This document shows, in pieces, positions 19,110 to 26,973 of a DNA stretch of 40,537 nucleotides. Source of the stretch: Irineochytrium annulatum (taxonomy: Eukaryota > Chytridiomycota > Chytridiomycetes > Chytridiales > Chytridiaceae); contig JADGJL010000116.1 in NCBI GenBank assembly GCA_027600665.1, positions 1 through 40,537 of the forward strand, given 5' to 3'. Both the position numbers and the translations under genes were made by a program. Position 1 is the stretch's first letter. Every line of letters begins with the position of its first letter. A model generated the notes under the pieces. The model searched no databases. It worked only from the letters and a program-made list of their open reading frames with translations, and was not told where the DNA came from.

Positions 19110-19161
19110 CGGACTACTGTGTCCGACAACCAAGCCACGGAACACAAGAGGTTTTGTGTTC
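19110..19161 (+). promoter_or_regulatory. Orphan CGG-N10-CCG palindrome plus GAACACAA...TTGTGTTC inverted repeat
   Basis: CGGAC-tactgt-GTCCG at 19110-19125; GAACACAA (19140-19147) and TTGTGTTC (19154-19161). The leader words catcagcgaggctgg follow at about 19184, but no reading frame resembling a family member starts there. Confidence 0.5.
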
Positions 19162-19655
19162 GCCGTCGGCTTCGTGTGTTCAACATCAGCGAGGCTGGCA
19201 GCCACCGAGCTTTGCTCTGACCTTTTTCATGTGGTGCCAACCTTCTTTCGTCGTTACGATCGATTCTCCTTCGCACGTTTCGTTTCTTTTCTTATCGTCG
19301 AAACTGCATCCAAAAGAAAAGCGAATTTATAAATGATCGACCACATCACAGACCGCCACCGCTACGCGTGTCGATGTCGGGGTGCATGCGATACCTCCGA
19401 GGCCATATTGTTGGATAAGCATCGTGAGTGGAATGCAGCGACAACGGCAAATACAAAACTGCGGGCAGAAAATAATTGCATCTAAAATTGAACAAAAATT
19501 CGAACGCGTTGGGGATATCGAAAGAAAGGGGTCGTGCAAACGGGAGGATCAATGAATTTCGAGGTGAATGTCAGGATAACATGCCTTCTCCACTGTATTC
19601 CTGATCCGACGCATGTGAACAACCCGCGATAGCTTTGTTTGTACGCCGACGCGCG

Positions 19656-19673
19656 AAAAAGACGGAGCACAAG
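19656..19673 (+). promoter_or_regulatory. AAAAAGACGGAGCACAAG upstream element
   Basis: Exact 18-mer match to the element before the paralog starting at 15402 (-); it ends 21 bp before the ATG at 19695. Confidence 0.5.
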
Positions 19674-19694
19674 CCCTCGGTTTCTTCACCCCCG

Positions 19695-21676
19695 ATGATC
19701 GTGACGCGCCTGGCGTCCGTCGTCCTCGCCGTCGCGGCAGCCACGGTGGCCGCGGTCAGTGGCCGCGGACTGTTGCAGGAGAAGGGCTACAACTGATTAT
19801 TTCGCCGAACGAACAGGCCGAATCGATCACCATCTGGCTCGGCGACGACACAGCAGCAAAGACCATCTCACCGGTCTCCGCCACCGTCCACGATGACGGC
19901 GGCGTCAACGTCTTTTGGAACACGAAAACCGACAATGCATATACTATTTGCATGCAGGAAGGGTGCGGATCCGGGTGTATTGGGGGCGACGTCAGAAAGC
20001 CTGACGGGTTCGGTCAACGCCTCGAGGTTGGAGTGTATCACTATTGGACCGACTTGGGCGGTGGCTTTGGACCGCGATGCAAGATGAGCCAACCTCCTGA
20101 GGCCACCATCACCGTCCTGCCTCGGGAAACTAAGGCGTCTCCGTCACCGTCATCTACGCCCAACTCGCCGTCATCAAAGCCCACCCCGCCGCCATCAAAG
20201 TCGACCTCGCCGTCATCAACGTCCACCTCATCGTCATCATCGCCCACCTCACTTTCATCGTCCTCATCGTCATCATCGTTCAGTACCCCATCGCTCGCCC
20301 CAACGGTGACTGATCCGGTGCCGCCGACCACGGCCGCCGCGCAGTCGATCACGCCAACGAGCGCCACTACAACGACGGCAGCTGAGCAGACTCACGCGGT
20401 TTCAGCGTCGACGGTATCGAACGGCGCTATCGCGGGGGGTATCGTCGGGGCCGTCGCGGCGTTGGGCATAATGGCCGCCGCCGTTGCGATTTATGTGCGA
20501 CAGAAACGCAGGAATACCGCATCGAAGGGATCCGCGAGGGGTTCGGCCATGGCCGTGTCCAACGTGGAATTGGCGCCTGGTCCGAAGGATGGTGGGACCG
20601 GGTTGGAGGTGTCGATCCCTTACAAACCCCTTTCAGCGGGTGGTGTTGCTGGGTTGGAGGTGTCAACCCCTTGCGAACCACTGCCAGCGGGTGGTGTGGA
20701 CGAGCTGAAAGCTTCCATCCCGTACGAACCCCTGCCAGCGGCTGGTGTGACCGAGCTAAAAGCTTCGATCCCGTCCGAGCCCCTGCCAGCGGGTGGTGGG
20801 ACCGAGCTGAAAGCTTCGATCCCGTACGAACCCCTTCCACCTGGTAGTGTGGCCGAGCTGAAGGCTTCGATCCCGTACGATCCCGCAGCCGCCGACGTCA
20901 AGCCCTCGCCGCCTCGACGTGCGGCCTCATTAGCAGTGGAGTCCGCGCGGGAGATCGTGGCTGACTTAAAGGCGGCGATCCCTTATGAACCCCTTTCAAA
21001 TAATCGTGTGGCCGAGTTAAAGGCTTCACTCCTATACGATCGCACAGCCGACGTCAAGCCATCGCCGCCTCGACGTGCGGCCTCGTTGATAGTGGAGTCC
21101 ACGCGGGAACTCGTGGCGGCGACAGCGAGGCTGTCGATGATAGAGGAATCTCTCTCGCGGCCGCTGGACGGCGGTCGCGGCGTGGACGTTTGTGTGACGA
21201 GGGAAGCCGACCCCTCAACGACAGTATTGAGGACAGTCGTCCCGCCGTCAATTGTTGGCGGGCCTAGGATATCGGCGTCGTTGGAAAACTCAGCGCCACC
21301 ATCACGAAGCGGTGGGATGGCTTCGACGCCAGACGATGCAGTCGCGACGCCGGAGGTGAGGAGATGGTCAACACAGGAAGTGGCGCGCTGGCTCGAGGAC
21401 AGGCTCCAACTCCGGCCCGCTATTGTCAATGCATTCAAAGGTATGACAGAATATGCGCACCCACTATCTGTCTTCTTAAATGTTATTATAGGCAGCAATG
21501 TTGACGGCGCGCGGCTGTGGACGCTGACGGACGAGGAGTTGAGCGTTGAGATGGGTCTTTCGGATGAAGCGAAGTTGATGTTCCGGGCAGCGTTGGAGAG
21601 ACTCCCGGGAGGCTCCGCGCGCGATGAGAGCGAAGTGGCGCCTCCGCCTTATCACTCCCGGTTGCCGTCCGCTTAG
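19695..21676 (+). CDS. Single-pass membrane protein: cupredoxin-like domain, Ser-rich stalk, 17-residue repeats, SAM, PPPY
   Basis: Three exons, 19695-19754, 19817-21440 and 21492-21676 (introns 62 and 51 nt), give 622 aa. The last intron has a length divisible by three and no stop, so it could be mistaken for coding sequence; alignment to paralogs shows it is an intron. Signal peptide 1-20; cupredoxin-like domain about 21-122 (TIWLGDDTA, an extra C-x4-C-x3-C cluster at 65-74, GVYHYW, Cys108, ATITVLP). A Ser/Pro stalk to about 220 includes poly-Ser. TM about 224-247. Six 17-residue repeats (GLEVSIPYKPLSAGGVA to ELKASIPYDPAAADVKP) start at residue 282, followed by a second partial array with PSPPRRAAS twice. 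SAM about 537-600; PPPY 612-615. It is the longest member of the array. Confidence 0.85.
20600..20905 (+). repeat. Six tandem 51-bp units encoding a 17-residue PYEP repeat
   Basis: Units start at 20600, 20651, 20702, 20753, 20804 and 20855. The consensus [EG]L[KE][AV]SIPYEPLPAGGV[AT] is in frame. The gene at 13876 carries about three related units, and 17420 two degenerate ones. A further partial array lies around 20960-21060. Confidence 0.85.
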
Positions 21677-21852
21677 AAACAGCGACGTCCGCGTTCCGCT
21701 CGTTTGACCGTTGGTTCTTCACCAAGTTTTTTTGCGATCCAATTCTTTCGCTGCATTCTTTTGCATGCATTACTCTCCGCTTAAGTTCGCCTCATAATAT
21801 GATTATTGCGTAATACACCACGCATTGGCTCGTGGAATGATGATGCAGCCCG

Positions 21853-21909
21853 CGGACTACCACGTCCGATAACCCAGCATCAACCACGAACACAAAAAGA
21901 CTTGTGTTC
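21853..21909 (+). promoter_or_regulatory. CGG-N10-CCG palindrome plus GAACACAA...TTGTGTTC inverted repeat
   Basis: CGGAC-taccac-GTCCG at 21853-21868; GAACACAA (21888-21895) and TTGTGTTC (21902-21909) with a 6-bp spacer. The shared leader ggcgacatcagcgaggctgcc ends just before the ATG at 22018. Confidence 0.55.
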
Positions 21910-22017
21910 ACCGTCCCTTGCAACCATTACAGCCATCCCACTGCGCTGGAGCCAACCTCCAGCAATCGGCCCCTGGCGTCCTCGTCGGCGGCGACATCAG
22001 CGAGGCTGCCAGCTGCA

Positions 22018-23949
22018 ATGATCCCCGCAGCGCCCGGAGTCGCGCTCATCGCTCTCACCGCGCTCATCGCGGTCGTCGCGGTGGCAAGTGGGGCCGCGGC
22101 CGACCAAGTGGTGCGTACACACTGTTCTCGTGCGCACGTTGCTAATGGAAACAACTAGGGCAGCAAGGACTTCATTGTGCGCCTCCTCGAAGACGACGGA
22201 ATCATTTGGGACGGTGATGTCACCATCAAGGCCGGCCAGTCCGTGCGTTGGCATAACGAAGTCAGCTGGCTTGTCGCCTCTGTACTCCAAGAAGACCAGC
22301 CCGGCGCATGCGAAAAGTCCAGCAAGACCCTCATCAACCTCATCAACTTCACGGCGTCCTTCTCCGATGCCATTGTTTTCCGGACGCCAGGGACTTACTA
22401 TTGGTTCTTGGACGCACATACGGACAAGCTCCCCGTCCTTCCAAACGACTGCATTGACGGAACGATCAAAGTCTTGGGCCCGCCGGCTCCGGAATCATCA
22501 AGCGGATCGGTAACACCGTCGCCAACAACTGTGAGTAGCTGCGGCGTGACAAGTGACCGGAAAGCGACACGAAAGATGAGCCAAAAAAGGGATGAAGGAA
22601 CGGAAATCGTCAAGCGGAAGTTGGGATATGTGGTCATAGACATCCTCAACAGCAGCGGAATTATACACTGCCGGATCATGGCCCTGACTCCATTCTAAAG
22701 GAAGATTCATCATTAAAACTAGGTCCCATCCACCACAACCGTCCACTTCGGCGACGGTGGCGTTCTCAATCAATCCGTGACCATCTCTGCTGGCGACTCC
22801 ATACAATGGCAGAGTGATGCCCTGGGCTACGTCTACCAAGAGGACAGGCCCGGTCAATGCGTGGAATCGCTTGTGGACGTCACCATTGAGGTCAACAACG
22901 CCTTCGTCGTTAACGGCGTCTCGAATGCCATCGTCTTTGCAACACCGGGCATTTACTACTGGTTCGTCACGAAATCGATGCGGAACGATACGATTGCGCC
23001 GTGTACGTCGAGCGCAGAAGGGGCTATTACGGTGTTACCGCTGAGCACGACCGCTGTCAGCGACCGTGGGTCGCAACCCGCAAGCGCAGCCATCGCTGGG
23101 GCCGTCGTCGCTGCCGTCATTGCGGTGGGCTTACTGGCTTCTGGCGCCATGATCTGGATCCGCAGACGGAGGCGGGCTGTGAAAGCGCGCGATCTTGGGA
23201 AGGATGTGGGGCCCGTCGACATGATAGAGCCGTTGGCGGCGGAAGTAATGGGTTTGGAAACATCGGTTCCCTATGAGCCTTCCAAGCCAGTGAAGCTTTT
23301 GCCTCCTACGCGAGTGGCCTCGATGATTAACTCACCAGTGCGTCTGTCGGGAGTCAGCTTCAGCTTGTCGGCGGTGGAGGAGGATCCTATGGGTCACCTC
23401 TCGACATTATTGGAACACATAGGGCCGGCGGGTGAGATCCCATCGGTAGAGGATAAGATTCGGCTGGGAGTGGATGACGCCGGGGGTTCGCCTATGGTAG
23501 AGCGACCGTTGCCGGTCCAAGCATCTGGTGGCGAGGACTCGACGTTGGGAGATCTCGCCGCTCCGCCGGATGTGGCGACATGGTCTAGCGAAGACGTGGC
23601 CCACTGGCTTGAGGATAAGCTCCAGCTTCGGCCTACGACCGTTGATTTATTCCGAGGTAAGAGCGCTTCTTCAAGAGATACCCTCGCATGTTGCTGACGA
23701 ATTTCATTAGGCGGCGATGTAAATGGAGCACGGCTCATAGCTCTGACCGACGAAGATTTAAGGGACCAGCTCGGTCTGACGTCTGTGGACGCCAGGCGTA
23801 TGTTCCGGGCAGCGTTAGGAAGCCTCATGGGGTGTGCCGCAGTAAGCGGTGAAAGTAGGGAGGCGCCGCCGCCTTATCTTTCCAGGATGCCTTCTACGTT
23901 ACCTTCGACGTTGCCTTCTACTTTGCTTTCTACTACGTTGCCTGCTTAG
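22018..23949 (+). CDS. Single-pass membrane protein: two cupredoxin-like domains, TM, SAM domain, PPPY tail
   Basis: Four exons, 22018-22110, 22159-22530, 22723-23656 and 23711-23949 (introns 48, 192, 54 nt), give 545 aa. An in-frame TAG at the end of the first intron (aactag) proves it must be spliced. Signal peptide 1 to about 28 (ends GAAADQ). Cupredoxin-like domain 1 about 32-140, domain 2 about 156-264 (W-Q-S-D, GIYYWF, Cys before EGAITVLP). TM about 277-301, IRRRRR, one LETSVPYEP juxtamembrane motif, an insert of about 60 residues that the paralog at 11188 lacks, SAM about 442-505, then APPPYLSRMPST and LPST repeats. It is the dispersed duplicate of the gene at 11188, with homologous promoter, introns and downstream flank. 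Confidence 0.85.
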
Positions 23950-25094
23950 ATGTTTTAGTCCAACCTTGCGTCGCAACGGTCTGTCTTCAGCGACAATCTT
24001 TTCTTTGGCATCTCTTTTTATATACATGCAAATTGGTCCTTCATCCTTCATCGTGACCTTGTATCCCATTACTCCAACGAACATGTTTATCATTTATGTT
24101 TGATAATAGTTCTTTTAAGCTTTTGCCTAGATGCTGCATTAGAACCTCATACTTCTACGTGTGGTTAATCCAGATATGGGATCAATAGTATCTAAATCCC
24201 CTCGAAAAAGTAGCCTTATAAATCCATTTACAACATCCGTCACGGTTTGCAACTACAGCTGTCAGAATTGCGAAGTATGCAGACGAAGCGAACAAGAGAA
24301 TATTCGAGTTTCTTTTATCGTAATTTTGCTCTTTCCCTAAATTATGGCGCACTCACTCCAACGACGGCAAGAATCCACATCCACCCATCCCTGCACTCTC
24401 GACGCGCGTTCCGCTGGATTGACGCTATTCTTCGTCTTCGCGTCATGACGTCTGGGATTGCACGGTTATGCGCGCGCAGGACCGGGTCCGTAAAACCTGG
24501 CCTTTAGCTGGTTATTAGACGGCCGTGAGGAAGTCCCACTCGAAGGTGCACGGGCTATATGTGCAAAAGACTTACTATTGCAAGTTCGCCGTTACGACGT
24601 CTTTGATGGTACTTAATTTATTGCCAATAAAAGTAAAGGGGGTTATTTGTATCGAAGCAATATAAAATAATACTTATACTTACATAAAAAAGCGGTAAAC
24701 AGTAGTGTCCATAGTGGTAAAAGTGGTTCGCTGCAGGAATTATGAAAAAAGGACCTGGCTAAGGACGATGAATTACCCCCACCCCCCAATCCGACAAGAA
24801 GGTATACAAAGTTTAATAATACTGCTAGAGGTCCACGCAAAACTGAGGTTCTTTTTTTGGGTTAAAGAGGATATTTGCGGAGAATGACACAACATGGAAG
24901 GTGGATTTACACGGACAGAAATGAAAACGGCGCAATGGGACCAGGCTAACAAGACAGCCACGGCAGAAGATTATCGTCGACGCGTACGACGAGCTCGAAA
25001 GGTTCACCTCGCGGGCCGTTGTTGGGTGGAACCATGGAGGCGAGAGCGGAGGCTACGGCGCGACTGTTTAAAGAGTGGGCCGATGTGGTAAGAA
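23950..25094. other. Intergenic, convergent 3' ends
   Basis: 23955-24635 is homologous to the 3' flank of the gene at 11188 (13020-13410). The rest is AT-rich up to the 3' end of the minus-strand gene at 25095. Short frames here have no support. Confidence 0.45.
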
Positions 25095-26031
25095 TCAAGC
25101 ATTTAAAAAAGGACCATGCCTGAGTATTAAGTCTTCGTAGTCGTTGCCGGACGCGTCCCGGCCCCCATCGATGGCAGCAGCCGGCGGCGGAGCAGCGGCC
25201 GGTGGGTCTGCGGCCGGCGGAGCAACGGCCGGCGAAGCAGCGGCCCCGGCACCCGTACGCCCAGCAACGGACGGAGCAGCAACCGGCGAGGCAGCGACCG
25301 ACGGGGCAGCAACCGGTGGGGCAGTAACCGGCGAGGCAGCGGCCTGTGGGTCTGCGGCCGGCGAAGCAGCGGCCGGCGAGGCAGCCGGCCCGGCACCCGT
25401 ACGCCCATGCCGGTACCGGAGGTATGCAACGACCCATGCACCAATGACGGCCGCGACGGCGCCGCTAAATCCGGCGCTGATCCCGCCAACGTCTTTGCCC
25501 GACATCGCGGCGTCAGCGGTGGCGCCCCCCGTCGGGGCTGAGGGTTGCGTGCTCATTGCCGTGACGGAAATCGTCGTTGGAATCGCCGGGACCACCACTA
25601 TCTTTCCCTCGAACCCGTTCGTGCACCACCACATGGCTGTTGCGAGGTGCGGGTACCAGTAATAGGTCCCCGGCACTCGGAAGCGGATCGGTATCGACCC
25701 GACGAAGGCGTCCAGCCTGAGGACCTCGAAGCTGAAGTTCTCGGCCGTCTCGTTGCAGACACCGGGCGCGCGTTGTTGTAGCACGTCCATCCCCGCAAAC
25801 TCGGTGTAGAAGGAGACGAAGTCGCCGACACGGATAATCAGAGCGGCGTTCTCAATAGTGGGCACTTGTCGAGGCCCGTCATCTACGAGGATGCGGACGG
25901 TGACGACGAGCCCCTGACAAGGTCGGGGTGGCATGTCAGCTGGAGAATGGAACGTGCGATGACAGTACGGGAAATACCTGCACGCTCCCGATGGCCAGCC
26001 CGCAGGCGAAAAAGGCCAAAAGACTTCGCAT
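25095..26031 (-). CDS. Cupredoxin-like membrane protein with Ala/Pro-repeat tail, no SAM
   Basis: Two exons, 26031-25978 and 25913-25095, with a 64-nt intron (CAG|GTATTT...TTGTCAG) give 290 aa. Signal peptide 1-18 (LLAFFACGLAIGSVQ). The cupredoxin-like domain spans about 19-127, with V-G-D-F-V-S-F, Cys71, VPGTYYWY, Cys115 and EGKIVVVP, aligning with the ectodomain of the SAM-tailed genes at 11188, 13876, 19695 and 22018. TM about 164-184, then YRHGRTGAG. The tail is about 100 residues of AASPAA/APPVAAP repeats with an internal duplication around RTGAG, ending DYEDLILRHGPF. There is no SAM domain or PPxY. It shows the ectodomain attached to an unrelated cytoplasmic end. Confidence 0.77.
25165..25415 (-). 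repeat. GC-rich Ala/Pro coding minisatellite
   Basis: Imperfect 9-18-nt units related to gccggcgaagcagcg, with one larger duplication containing cccgtacgccc at about 25250 and 25397. It encodes the tail of the cupredoxin-like gene. Confidence 0.65.
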
Positions 26032-26973
26032 TTACGGAGGGGATGGCGCGGTGATATTGCAGGGCAAACTGACTCCCCGCGGGCTTGCTCCAGTTAAGAG
26101 AGTTTTGAGCGATGGATGTCAGCGAACGACGCACCAAAAGCAATCACTTGAGCGGTTGTCAAATCCGGCGGGGCTTGTTCTCGTGGTCGCTTGATGGTGG
26201 TGCTTGCGATTGGCTATACCTGCCGGATGGAGGTCTGATCCGGTCCCGGGGGAGGCCGTACGACCCCGTGCTCTCGGTCGGATCGTCGACCTCCGCCGCC
26301 TGAGAGCGGATGTCACAGGGGCAGCGGGTGGTCAACACCCTGAACACCCTGATCACACAACGGGCGCAATGACGGCGTATGAAGACAGGGGAACAGGGAT
26401 TTGTGCTGGCGAGAGGTTGCGGGGAGGGAAGTAAGGCGATATCTGCAGCAGCAAGTCGCGGGTTGAGGAAGAACTTAAAAGGGGCTTCGTATGGACTGGT
26501 ACAGCCTGGAGGAGTCCTTTTAAGGGGGCAGCAGGACCGGTGCCGACCAGTCGACGGTGAAGAGTCTCAATTACTTGGTTTGTCGTGGTGACAAGACAGA
26601 AGAAAGGAAATAAAAGAATACAAATATTTCTTTCTGTTCAGCATTGTCTGTATGCGCTGATGTTCGTTCCCATCCAAGGGAGCCCTTGTCAGAAAAAGTC
26701 CGAGAATATGATCGACCAGATGAGCGCGAGTGCTCTGACAAGCCAACCTCTGTCTTTGCGCGCCTCCACCATTGACATCAATTCATGACTTGATCTGCAA
26801 CTCGAACCGAGATCAGTTCGGCGCCTTTTCACATCGCTGGCGCTGGCGGTGATCAGCTATCGTGCAAGTCGCTAAAGGAACGTAGTAATGGAATGATTCG
26901 TTCTTGCCTTCTGGGTGAAAAAGGTGACTCCGCACACGTCCCCTTTAGCTCATCACTCCAATTTACAGCCGAG
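26032..26973. other. 5' region of first F-box/LRR copy
   Basis: From about 26375 on, it aligns with 30317-31127 upstream of the second copy (gtcgcgggttgaggaa, ttcgtatggactggtacagcc, gtttgtcgtggtgacaagacag). Both copies contain an ATG opening M-I-D-Q (26708 here, 30658 there). An acceptor-like tttacag lies just before the start codon at 26974, so a 5' UTR intron is possible. Confidence 0.45.

Larger units (their letters stand above)
18943..19694. other. Intergenic with orphan leader
   Basis: It holds the conserved 3' block (18997-19055) of the upstream gene, then a complete promoter/leader set (19110-19203) with no gene behind it, then AT-rich sequence up to the next gene. A decayed gene start is the simplest reading. 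Confidence 0.5.

Noticed and set aside
20041..20367. Asp-rich minus-strand frame
   Set aside because: Mirror of the poly-Ser stalk (TCA/TCG repeats read in reverse).
12351..20905. Tandem repeats considered as CRISPR or satellite DNA
   Set aside because: Units are contiguous, in frame, without unique spacers and inside coding exons.
21441..21491. Reading the 51-bp segment in the SAM domain of the 19695 gene as coding
   Set aside because: It has GTATGA...TATAG borders and sits exactly where all paralogs have the SAM intron; translating it would insert 17 residues in the domain.
25144..25662. Ala/Gly-rich plus-strand frame of 172 codons
   Set aside because: Antisense of the Ala/Pro repeat tail of the 25095 gene; GC-rich repeats keep all frames open.
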